Translations under genes and position numbers: made by a program
Assembly (NCBI GenBank): GCA_030063045.1
Contig: JAQSEB010000010.1
Coordinates: 744,001-808,000 of the forward strand
DNA from: Pratylenchus scribneri
Taxonomy: Eukaryota > Nematoda > Chromadorea > Rhabditida > Pratylenchidae
Reading direction: 5' to 3'
Length of the DNA: 64,000 bases
In this document: piece after piece, positions 34,650 to 46,500 of the stretch
Layout of the letters: every line of letters starts with the position of its first letter
Position numbering within the stretch: position 1 is the first letter of the stretch
The notes under the pieces: generated by a model
Told to the model about the DNA's origin: nothing
The model's input: the letters and a program-made list of their open reading frames with translations, nothing else
The model's database searches: none

Positions 34650-35109
34650 CTAATCTAAGTGAAAAAAAACCGTGAATGTAATGCGATTCTGATCATCCAA
34701 AAGCAATCGTTGCATTTGACGACGGTGCCCCGTTGAAACAGCATTGATGACATGATCGTTGACGAACTCAAAGAATGGCATGCTATGAAAAATAAAAAAA
34801 TTTAATGATATTTTAAAAAATACAAACTCGAGTTGGGCAGCCGGCAAAGTTTGAGGATCCCGAATATTCGATAACCCAATGATCAACTGAAAAATTAAAT
34901 CTATTATTCATTAGATAAAATTATAAGTAAACATTAGTGATGCTGGCAGGTGGATTGCTATCATCAAAGTAAGCATCAATGAACTCATCCAAGACATCTC
35001 GAACTGTGCGTGTGTTTGACCCATCGAAATGGACATCACTATTATCGCTTCTAGTCGGTGAACCGGTAGAATCAGCAGGAGCCTTATTGTTATTGTTCCC
35101 AGAAGCCAT
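34650..35109 (-). CDS. Unrecognised small protein
   Basis: Three exons on minus, 35109-34933, 34886-34828, 34782-34650, open and in phase; 122 residues if it ends at the TAG in exon 3. The N-terminus is Asn- and Ser-rich (MASGNNNNKAPADSTGSPTR); the rest looks folded and helical (VRDVLDEFIDAYFDDSN, LIIGLSNIRD, MPFFEFVNDHVINAV, RRQMQRLLLDDQNRI). I do not recognise the family. It is divergent from the kinase gene at 35880, with a 770-bp shared upstream region. A further 3' exon after a donor at about 34671 cannot be excluded. Confidence 0.6.
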
Positions 35110-35879
35110 TATTATTGAATATAAATTGGATTTATAAATGCTTTGTAAATTAGCAAATAATCATTAATCAGTCGTAAGAGGATGTATGTAATTAATAATA
35201 ATAAGTATTAATCATTCATTAGCATTTTTAGGTTTTGTTGAGACCTATTTTTTGTTAGCATCATCAGATTTGATGTGAAAGTGCATAACTTTTTAAGCAT
35301 TTTGTTTTTTTTTTTTGTTACTTGCTTTAGCACTTATTTGTGGGAAAATTTCATTGTAAAAAATGGAATAAAAATTCAAAAATTATCAAGAATTTTTGGC
35401 AAATTTCACGAAAAAAAAAACCTAAATACGCATCTTCTGGCTTAGGTATTTTACTTTTTTGCGACCTAAAAATTCGGCAATATAATCTTCTTCTCATTAA
35501 ATAAATAAAATTAGCCTCGGCACCAAATATTCAAATTTATAGAAAAAAACGGCAAGCATAAAAATGCTGTTTTTCCTTCCCGCTTCCCCATAAAAATAAA
35601 GGAGAATTTGTTTACAAATTGAATTCTCACTCAAAATTGATGTTCTATCAAAATCAGAAAATTTATCCTACACTATATCATTTCTGTTTTTATGTCTCGC
35701 TTATTATATTTCGTCTTTTCTTTTCTATGTACTCAATTGATTTTGGTTTGCGAAGTCAGAGACGCAGATCGAGTTAATTGGCGAAGGTTTTTGGTTTTGG
35801 TTTGGGATTTGGGTTTGATAAAACGAAATTCGATTTAATTCCCCATAAACAGATTAATGATTTGAATAATTTTTCAGAG
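35110..35879. promoter_or_regulatory. Divergent upstream region between the small gene and the Tousled-like kinase
   Basis: 770 bp, AT-rich, no repeat family recognised. On the kinase side a TTTTTCAG at 35870-35877 lies 2 bases before the ATG, a likely trans-splice acceptor. The promoter function is inferred from gene orientation. Confidence 0.45.
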
Positions 35880-38800
35880 ATGACTGATACATCAGATCAA
35901 ATGTCTGTGATAAATAAAATTGAAGATCCGAAGCCAGCAGGCTTCAATGAATATGAAATGGAAAAACAACGCTTTAACACGGGTCCTTGCGCAAGCAAAA
36001 CTTTCCCTGCACAATTTGTGAGCTTTTTTTGATTAAAATTTACATAAATTGATCAAACAAAATTGCAGAATATGGTGACTGGTGGTTCCCAAATGGTAGA
36101 GTCCATACAACAACAAAATAGAAGTGCGCACAATTCACCGGAAGAACCAGCAATGAACTTGGCCAATTTGGCCCCGCAGCCACAAATATCCAGCAATGAC
36201 TCTTCAAATCTCAGTTCCGACAAAGAATTGGAGATTGTTTTGATCAACACAACAAAGGGCGGCGGTGGCAGTTCATCAAGTCAACCATTTGCGGAGATTA
36301 AAGGCCATGGTCGAAAGAGGAAAAGGCTTGAATTCAAAAGTGAGGCAACGCAACGGCCGGGAGAGCTCAAAAATGATCGGAAAATTACGGATTATATTCG
36401 AGTAATTTTAGGCGTAAATTTTACATAAAAACGTGTTTTTCAGGTAAAGACAAGCCCGAAACGGCCAAATGTGAACTTTCCGAACACAAATGGGAACAGT
36501 TTAAGCAATGATGGAGTTCAAGTTTATTTTCTAATAACCGAAAAATAAAATTAGTGACTGATTTTAGTTAACTCCTCTCTGCACTTCCCCAATACAATGT
36601 TTCCAGCAGAATAACCAACAACAATTGCAACATCAAATTGCGATGGCAACAAAGCCCAGCAGCCAAAACATTACGGCGTATTCCTCAACTTCAAGTGACT
36701 CAAACCAAAGCCCACCTTCCAACACAAAAACCGAACGGGGCGTTCAAACAAGCGAAATATTAATTCTCGACCCACAAGCGGAAATGGGAACCGGAAAATC
36801 GGCAGCGGCGGTGGTGGATGAGAAAAAGACCAACAATAATGCCAGCGAAGTTGAAGTCCTGATGAGGGCCAATGCCGAATTGAAGCAAACAAATTCGGAA
36901 TTGAAACAAACGCTGGAGAGGAAGGTCCAAGCCAGCAAGGAGACAATTATGCGATTGCTGATTGAGCAATCCAGAATGCAAAGGAAACAGGTTTTAATTT
37001 ATAACTTATAAAACAAACTTATAAATTTTTGGACCTTAAGTTTTTATTCTGAAACCCTAAGTTTTAATTCGGAGACCGTAAGTTTTAAATCAGACCTTAA
37101 GTTTTAATTCGGAGACCGTAAGTTTTATTTCGCACTCAGGGGATTTACCGGGCGGGAACCACGCACTTATTAGCAGGGGGAGGAAGAGAAAAATTGAAAA
37201 ATTTTTCGGAAAAATTGGAAAATTTTTCGCTGCGCGGCCATTTTTAGGTCAAATTTTGCCCTGCGGGGTTGTTTTTGGCACTAAATTTTCGCCTGCGGCG
37301 CAAAAATCCGAAATAGGAACTACGCCTGAAAGATTAGGGTGGAACTACCCCACAACCAACCACGCAGCCACCCATGATGTCCCCCCCCCCCCCCTTGCCG
37401 AGCTATGATAGGAGTTATAATTCACGGAAATTAGAGCGAATGTTGGAAATCTCCGACTTAGGCAATTCAATGTGTGCCTTGAAAATAGCCAAAAATCGAT
37501 CGATTTCCTTTTTTGGTTTCTCATCCATTTTTTTAAATTTGGAGAAATCACTAAAAAATTTTAAATTTCCTAATCATTTAAAAATCCAAAATTTAATAAA
37601 TTTTAAAGGTTGTGAGTGCGCTGAAATATTTGAGCGAGCAAAAATGCCCAATCATCCACTATGACCTGAAGCCGGCGAACATTTTGCTCCAATCCGGCAC
37701 GACCAGTGGCGAAATTAAGCTGACCGATTTTGGCCTATCCAAAACCATCGCAAACACGGAGGACGACGATGCCAGCATTGAGTTGACTTCACAGGGCGCC
37801 GGCACTTATTGGTTTGTGGCCATTTTTTCAAATTTAAAAATTTGAAGGAAAATTTTTTGATTTTGTTTAATTAAAAAATTTTATGGGTTTGATTTTTTGA
37901 TGGATATAAAAATTCAATAAAAAAAATTTATTCGTTTGTTTTTTTTAAAAAGTTTAAAAAATTTATGGGTTTGATTTTTTGATGCGGAAAAATTTTTGAT
38001 TTTTTTTAAATTTAAAATTTATCTAAAATTGAAGGTATCTTCCACCGGAAGCATTCGTCACGCGCTCTGTCGACGGTGGCCCGCCAAAAATTAGCAACAA
38101 AGTGGATGTTTGGAGTCTTGGCATCATTTTCTACCAATGCCTCTATGGCAAAAGGGTAAGGCTGAATCCTATAAAATTTTTTGGTCGAAAATTTTCAAAA
38201 ATATTTTTTGGATATAAAATTTCAAAAATATTTTTTGGATCTAAAATTTCAAAAATTTTGGGTTGAAAATTTTCAAAAAATATTTTTTAGGTCTAAAATT
38301 TTCAAAAAATATTTTTTAGGTCTAAAATTTTCAAAAATTTTGGGTTGAAAATTTTCAAAAATATTTTTTTGGATCGAAAATTTTCAAAAATATTTTTGGG
38401 TTGAAAATTTTCAGAAAAATTGTTGATTTAATATGTAATTATTTATTTTTTTCTGTATTGTAGCCAATTGCTCATGAGCAGACGCAACAACAAATTTTGG
38501 AGAATCAATCAATTCTGCACGCGGAAGAAGTGAATTTCCCACCGAAACCACCAGTCAGTGCATTGGCCCAGGTTTTTTTTTCATCACACTATTCAATTTG
38601 AAATAAAAATTTATTTTTCTTAGGATTTCATTCGACGTTGCCTCCAACGCAACAAGGCGGAAAGGGCCGATGTGGGTGAGCTGATGCGCCATGACCTTTT
38701 CAAGACTCGAGGACAGGTTCGTAAACAACACATTTAGTAAAACATAGGCATGTCATGTTTCTGGTAGTTTTTTGGTTCAAAATTACTGTATTTGTTCTTG

Positions 38801-39355
38801 AAAATTTACTGTAGATTTTATGTAAATGTATAAAATCCTTCTTAAACAACAACTTGAAAAAATAACTTCTTTTGGATTGGGTTCGAACCCGAAACTTAAA
38901 TTGTTCGTGTACTTTTTAATTAATGTATAATCTAAACAAATCGACAAAAAATTTTTTGTAGCAAATACATGAAAATGCTTAAAAATGTGGATTAAATCCG
39001 AAAAAAAATGTTTTTAACGGACTTTTTTGACTTCGAAACCTAAACCTAAATACAGCAAAAGTATAAAAAAGGCTGCTTCCCTGCTCGAAAAATTAATTTT
39101 TCATTAGCGGATTCGAACCCGCGACCTAAAAATTGAAAAAAAGAAAGAGTCCACATCCTTTGGGTTGGTTTTGGTTGTCGTAACTATAAGTACTTTCAAC
39201 CAGAAAATGTTACCAGGAACGTACAAGATTAGACGACCGATTTTTTAATTTGAAAAAATGACAAAAAAAAAACAATTTCTTTTTAGAAAAGCCAACAACC
39301 ACCATCGCCGAGCGCAAAGTTGGGAGGCAGCAAAATGGATCAATCCGATGAATGA
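35880..39355 (+). CDS. tlk-1: Tousled-like kinase, N-lobe exons missing
   Basis: Exons 35880-36017, 36069-36401, 36444-36521, 36607-36990, then 37609-37811, 38035-38155, 38464-38571, 38624-38716, 39287-39355. The N-terminal half is Ser/Asn/Gln-rich with a nuclear-type KRKR and a coiled coil ([20 protein letters not shown]). The C-terminal half is the kinase C-lobe of Tousled-like kinases: [52 protein letters not shown]. Tousled-like kinases phosphorylate the histone chaperone ASF1 and act in chromatin assembly. Between 36990 and 37609, where about 270 residues including the glycine loop and the ATP-binding lysine should be, only repeat sequence is found. The flanking exons would still join in frame (508 residues), but such a protein could not be an active kinase. 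Confidence 0.88.
37130..37405. mobile_element. Repeat element family E, truncated copy, with C-run
   Basis: Reverse-oriented relative of the element at 46128-46440: GGCGGGAACCACGCACTTAT, CGCTGCGCGGCCATTTTTAG, GGGTGGAACTACCCCACAAC, then a run of about 14 C and TTGCCGAGCTAT. Its left end stops at GCACTCAGGGG, lacking the outer inverted repeat present at 46.4 kb. It lies in the gap between the two halves of the kinase gene. Just before it are four TAAGTTTTAATTCGGAGACC units (37036-37125). Confidence 0.8.
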
Positions 39356-40541
39356 AAATTGTGAAGTATTTGGCACTGACTTTCAAATATGAAAATGATA
39401 TTTTCCCCGGACGACCCAAACAACTTCCCGACGACCACCACAAAACGTGTTTTGCAACAAAGCGATCTTTTCTCCTCTCCCATCCATCCACCCAACCCAA
39501 CCCAAAACCATACGAAACACCTAAAATACCCTTGATTCCCTAAAATTCCCATTGAATTTTGATTTTGACACATTTTGGCTCATCACACATTCATTGTTTT
39601 AAATCATTTTTTCAATAAATGGCAAATTTTAGTTTGTTTGTTTTTTTCCACCACCAACCAATGTTTTTTTCCCAGTTCAAAAAGTTTGCTGGTGTGTTTT
39701 TCTATTTTATTGTATATTTTTCAACCCATTTTACATTTTATTTAAACTTGAATTGTACCAAAAAACACAAACAAAACAAAAAACTGCTCTGGACTGGAGG
39801 TACGCGCAGTTTGTTGTTGGGTATTTCACTCGAAATCTTTCTTCTTCTTTCTATTTGGATGAATGAATACAAATTCCCCCTCCCTTTTTCCTCCCTAATT
39901 TTCACATATTTTCATTCTTCTACTATATATTTAAGTTGCGCGAAAAAACACACAACAAAACACATTTGATTCATCTTTATTTTATTTTATTTAAAATATG
40001 TTTATTTTGTAAAAAATTAAAATCACTTCAAAAATTTCAATCATCAAAAAATTTACAGTGGAAGCGGATTTTTAGGAGTAATGAAAAAATGTCAGAGAAT
40101 AGATGTCTCTAGGTTTTTCCGTGAAATTTACCAAAATAAATAGGTGGTTCCACACAGGAATCCTAATACAGGTAATTTTTGGTTTTTAATATTATATTGC
40201 ATTTTTCAAATTAAATTTTCCCTGAAAAAATTGCCAAAAAAAAATAAAATGGGTCAAAAAATCTTTTTTTTTTGTGAAATTTGCCAAAATAGGTAACTGT
40301 GGAACATCAAAATAGGTGATTTTTGGTTTTTTATTACATTTTTTCTAATGAAATTTTTACCGGAAAAAGTGCCAAAATGGTAAAATAAGTCCAAAAACAT
40401 GAAAATAAATGCTCAAAAACATTATTTATCTGTATTTATCATAAAAATTTGATAAAAAAAATATTAAAAAAATAGTTTAAATGCAAAATTTTAAGAAATC
40501 CGTCAATATTAATTTTATATCAATTAATAAATAAATAAATG
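39356..40541. other. Spacer between convergent kinase and VPS33 genes
   Basis: About 1.2 kb. Probable kinase 3' UTR near 39600 (TCAATAAATGG) and a family-G repeat at about 40060-40440. The open frame at 39619-39969 is hydrophobic and AT-driven with no domain; not called. Confidence 0.55.
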
Positions 40542-43500
40542 TCAATCATGGAATGTGCTGAGCAACGTGTTGGCATTGAGGAATGCGGTTGTGCAGCAAA
40601 CCACCCTTTGTGGTTGGGGCAAATGGCTTAGCATGGCCATTTCATCGCGGGTCACGCCACCAACAACAAAAACCAGTGTTTGTGCCATTTTGCTTTGTTC
40701 TGTGATTTCTGCTGCCGGTTCATTCACATTGTTGTCCCTTTCCATAATTGTTTCCATTGAAACTCGGGTAAAATCAGCGAAATTGTTGGCCAATCCATCT
40801 TCGAGTGCGCGCACTAAAATGGAAGGTCGTCCTTCGGGGGTGGTCAGATCGGAACGTCTCTGAAAATAAAAATTTGAATAATTATTAATTAAATTAGCAA
40901 ATAAATTCAGATAAAAATATTTTGAAAATTTTGATGGAATTTTTTGAAAATTTTGATAGATTTCTGAAAATGATTAGCATAATTTTTAATTAATTTTGAA
41001 AATAATGTGAATTTTTGAAAATTCTGATGGTTTTTTTGAATACCTATGAAATTTTCTTGAAATTTTGTTGAAAATTTTCTTGAAATTGATGAAAATTTTT
41101 AAAAAATTATGATAAAATTTTTGAAAATTCTGATGGAAATTTTTAGAAATTTTGATAGAAAAAATTTTTTTTTAAATTCTATATAAATTTTTTAAAAAAT
41201 TATGATAAAATTTTTGAAAATTCTGATGGAAATTTTTGAAAATTCGGATGGAATTTTTTTTGAAAATTCTGATGGAAATATTTTAAAATTCTGAGGGAAA
41301 TATTTTAAAATTCTGATACAATTTTTTTTGAAAATTTTATAGGAAAATTTTTGAAAATTTTATAGGAAAATTTTTGAAAATTTCTGACCCAAACCTGACC
41401 AACCATTTCTTGGATGTCGCCCAACGGCAATTTGTATTTCTTTTGTAATTGAGCAAAATTTAAAATGGAATAACGTGTCTGCAAAAATGAATATTTGATA
41501 ATTTTGTTGAGTGAAAACCACCTCCAATCGTCCATCCGCAAAATTCTCATCCCTCAAAAGGCCGGCGAGTTGCAATTTGAGTAACCATCTCAATTCAGAA
41601 ATTCCATAGCTCTTAAAAAATTTGGATAAATTGTGAATTTCGGTTGAATATTAGTTAATTTTTGGCCAATATCTCAACGAGGTAATTGCCAATTAGGGAA
41701 GGCGATAAACCATTTGAAAGCCAAAAGTGCCTTCTACAAAGTAGCCATTTTAAATTTTACAAAATCCAGGCTTTCAAAAAAGTTACATGTCTTTGAGTGG
41801 AATAAACTCGAATATTTGTTTGCTTGGAGGAAATAGCCGCTTTTTTACAAATTATTTTAACATTTCAAAAACAATTAGAATTGGCCACTTTTAGAGGACA
41901 TTTTGGGCTTTCAAATGGCATATCGCCTTCCTGAATTGGTTGCTTCTTTCTCGAGATATGGCCAAAAAATAGGCCAAATACCGACCTGCACAATAAGCCG
42001 AAAATATGTTTGCATTGTCGATGGTTTTAGGCCTTTTGGTGAGCACAATGATTGCAATATGATCAGTCGAATCAATGCAATTTTGTCCTTTGCTTGAATC
42101 AATGCATTCTCAATGAATGGATGCACTTTGTCCGGTTGCGCATTTTTCAATATTTCTATAAATTTAGGGGAATTTGGGAGAAATAAATTAAACCAAAAAT
42201 CCGCCAATTTTTGAGGTCATATATAATTTGGCGCCATAACAAAATATTTGTGGCCTAGGATTATGGCCAAATTTTAAGCAGGGTAAGGTTTAAATAAAAA
42301 GTAGACCAATTATAGACCAAGTTTTATGGTCTCATCAAAAAATAATGATTGACACCAAAGTTTATGGGTAAAAATTTCAATGATTTTATGGAATAGAATA
42401 GAGTATTTTCCGGTAGTTTTCTTGTTCGAATATCTCAATGTATTGTTGAATGTACTATAAAAAAGGTACATAAAAATGGGGATCAAGTCCGAAAAAAATA
42501 TATTTTCTTGGGTGGATTCGAACTCAAGACCTCTCCCAAATTCTGCAAAATGAAGGTTTTACCCTCACCATGCTAAAATTTTCAAAAATTTTTTGGATCG
42601 AAAATTTTCAAAAAAAAATTTTTTTCGTAAAATCTTCGGATTAGATTAAGATAATTTTACCGGACAATTGGGCACCGGACAATTAGGCACTAGCCTAATT
42701 TGGACAATTGGGCACGGACAATTGGGGACAAGCGGACAATTGGGCACCACAATAGAAAATAGTTTAAATTATTTGGTATGGATTAAGGCGCTGTTTTGAC
42801 TTCCCCATCGTACCCCATGCTCCGAACCCTAACCTAGACCCTAATCCTAGCCCTAACCCTAATCCCTAACTTAAAAAGAGTTATAAAAATTCTATTGTGC
42901 TGCCCAATTGTCCGCTTGTGCCCAATTGTCCGCTTGTGCCCAATTTTCCAAATTAGGCTGGTGCCCAATTGTCCGCTTGTGCCCAATTGTCCATCCACCA
43001 TTCTATTTAGGCAGGAGAATAAGGCTTAAAAATATGTTGAATTTGACCAAAATGGCCTCAAAAAATGCTTGATTTTTCAAAAAAAAAAAAAAAAAACTTG
43101 GGAAAATTCCATTTTTTGGATAATTTTTTCATTCAATAAAAATTTGAAAAAATTTTTCCACCTTGTTCACATCGCAAAATTCCCCGATGGAAATCATCCG
43201 CTTCATATCTTTGCAAAATTCCTGCCAACCGCATGAACATCCCCGTGGATTTCCTCTTCACCACAACATTTGGCAGTTTGGCCACAAAATTTTTATATTC
43301 CGCCAACGAGGCAAGCGATCTTCGTTGCTAAAAATGTTTTTTTTTTGTATTTTAGGGAATGGGGATTTTTGGGTTTTTATTATCAGATTTTATTATAGAA
43401 ATTACAAAAATGTTTTTGGAATAATTTTTCATTTTTTGATTTTTTTTTAAATTACTAATTTATCACTAGGGCCCGGATTTTTATTGATATAGAATCTCGA

Positions 43501-46500
43501 AATATAGGCATAAAATATTGATATAAATGGCCAAAAAATAGGCAAAATATTGATGGAATATTGATGAAAATATTTTAAAAAAACGTTAAATTTTATCAAA
43601 AATTTCAAAAATAACAATTTTTCTCTAACTCGCAATCACAAATCATTCAAATTTCGATGTTTTTTTATTAAGAAAATTTTAAAAATTTCATTTACAAAAA
43701 ATACTATTTTTTTAAACATTAATAAAATTTTAAAAAAATGACAAAATCAATTTTGTTAATTTTTTTCAAAAATTTGAAAAATTTTCCAAAAAAATTTTCA
43801 ATTTTTTCTTGAAAACTCTAAAATTTATTAAAAATTCTTCAAAAATTTGAAAATAATGACCAAAAAATTGTTAAAAAATGTCAAAATATTGACATAAAAG
43901 TTCACGCAAATCAACTAAAACTATTGTAAAAAGTTGTTTTATGTTGGTTTAAGGCCATTTTAAGTTCGCAAGAAAAATATTGATATCAATAAAAAATCCG
44001 GACCCTATGGTTGATAGCCTAGTGGTAAAGTGGTTTAGTTAGGGAGCGAAGGCTAGGAGGGGTTCGATCCCGAGTGGCGGAAAATAATTTCTTTACTTTC
44101 TAATTTATTTTATTTTTGCTTTTTTGGCTGATATAACTTAAAGTTTTGACCCAACAATTTTTTATTTATCCGATTTGATGACCTATATTTTAATTATTTT
44201 TGCACTTCTTGAGGGAAATTTCTAATTTAAAAATGCAATTTATGTGTATCAAATTTGATGAGAAAAGCCGAAAAATGTTTTTGAGCATTCATTTTCATGT
44301 TTTTGGCCTAATTTTTGACCTATTTTTGCAATTTTTTAGGTGAAAATTTCATTAGAAAAATACATTAAAAAAGCAAAAATTTCCCATTTTTATGTTCCCC
44401 GATATCTTCTATATGGCAAATTTCACAAAAAAAAACCCCATAAATAGGACGACCTATTTTGCCAATGATAACTAAAAAGAACAAAAAAAAAATAATTTGG
44501 GGATGGACCTGTTCCTCTTCCTTCAACTCATCCACAATTTCGCGCAATTTGAAGGCAACATTTGTGACACTCAAATTTTGTAAATGCTCAAATATCTGAT
44601 CGTTCAGTTGAATTTCTTTCATTTCCTTTGCGGCGGCGGCGGTTGATTTTGATTGTTGTTTACTTTGACTGCTGCTGCTTTGCTCTTCGCTTGACTCGAC
44701 GACTTCCTCCAATTCATCCAATGGCACTTTTATGATACCTATGGAATGTCATAAAATTAATATGGGATGAATAAATATTTTAAAATATTTAAACTCAAAA
44801 AATTTTTTGAAAATTTTAGACCCAAAAAATTTTGAAAATTTTCTCAAAAAAATTTTTGAAAATTTTCTCAAAAATTTTTTTTGAAAATTTTCGACCTAAA
44901 AATTTTTAATTTTCGGCCCAAAAAAATATTTTGAAAATATTCGATTAAAAAATTTTTGTGAAAATTTTGGACATAAAAATTTTTTTTAAATTTTCGAACC
45001 AAAAAATTTTGAAAATTTTCGACCTAAAAAAATTTTGAAAATTTTCGAACCAAAAAATTTTGAAATTTTTCGAACCGTGGCTGGTCACAATTCAAGGCTT
45101 AATTTCCTCTAAAATTCCCGTTACTTTACTGTTTACTTACCTCTTGAATCAATGCCAAAGAATTCATCCAATGCACCGGAAAATGTGAACTGTTTCATCA
45201 TTGGACAAAGTGGGTCAATCCATCGATCGATAATTACCACATTTTTGATGCTATGAAAATCATCGCCCCCACCACTTTGCAATGTTTCCACAGCCTTCAA
45301 TTCCAACTTTAATCAATTAAAATAAATTGGAAAATTTATATAAATTATATAGTATTTAATATGCCGAAAAAAAAGTCCAAAATTATAATGGTTTAAGAAG
45401 GGGTTTGTCCCACACATCCACAAACCAAATATACCCAAAATTGGATAGAGCTGGTCAAAACGCAATGAATGGTATAATATAATTGGTTATGGTTTGGTCT
45501 GAATGGAATATATAATTTGATTATGGTTTGGTCAACAATTAATCAGTTTTAAACGGTTTAAACCAGTTGGTGTTTAAAACCGCTTAAACCGATTTAGTTT
45601 TTTGGTTCAAAGCTAAGTTTGAATTGGTTAAACTCAAACCATTGAACCGTTACAATCTTTTTTTTATAAATAAAATATTTCCCATCCAAAATTACCCCCC
45701 AAATTCACCTTTTCCGGCAATTTCCTCATTATATCCGCAATCCTGGCCGACCATTCCCCTTTGCAATAAAAATGTGGCATCCGAGCGAATTTGCATTGGC
45801 CAATCAAATTTCTCAACGATTTTGCACATAAATAGATGAAATTCCAATCGCCGTCAATCAACATTTTTGTGGGCAGCTGGGCCAAATCCATTTGAATCAG
45901 CGAGGAATGCTCCGTTGGGAACCAGTGAAGGGGAAGACTGCGCACTGTGGCAATTCGGGCCCAAATTTTTGGATTTGCTTTCAATCTTTCCCGCAGCGTA
46001 TAGGTTTCCTCTGGGATGAAGAAAATATGTTGGCTGCTGGTGGTGGAATCCTGCTGAATTTGTAAAATTATTTGATTGGGGTTAAATTCATGTGCAAATT
46101 AGTCTAGTAGGTAATGAGCTTGTCTTGGACATAGCTCGGCAAGGGGGGGGGGGGCATCATGGGTGGCTGCGTGGTTGGTTGTGGGGTAGTTCCACCCTAA
46201 TCTTTCATGCGTAGTCCCTATTTCGGATTTTTTTGCGCCGCAGGTGAAAATTTCGAGCCAAAAACAACCCCGCAGGGCAAAATTTGATCTAAAAATGGCC
46301 GCGCAGCGCAAAATTTCCCAATTTTTCCGAAAAATTTTTCAATTTTTTCCTTCCTCCCCTGCTTAGTGCGTGGTTCCCGCCCGGTAAATCCCCCGAGTGC
46401 TGCGTTGTGGGGGGGGGGGGGGGGGGGTTTGCCGAGCTATGGTCTTGGAGAGGGAGGGGTCAAGAGTTCAGATCCCTGTGGTGGCGAGGTTTATTTTTTG

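Noticed and set aside
37374..37664. Open frame in the kinase gap as the missing N-lobe
   Set aside because: It contains no glycine loop, no VAIK-like lysine motif and starts in the C-run of a repeat element.
39619..39969. 116-residue hydrophobic open frame
   Set aside because: AT-driven composition in the kinase 3' flank, no similarity recognised.
42800..42880. Interstitial telomere from CCCTAA-like words
   Set aside because: Nematode telomere repeats are usually TTAGGC; these words are irregular and are part of a foldback core shared with another locus.
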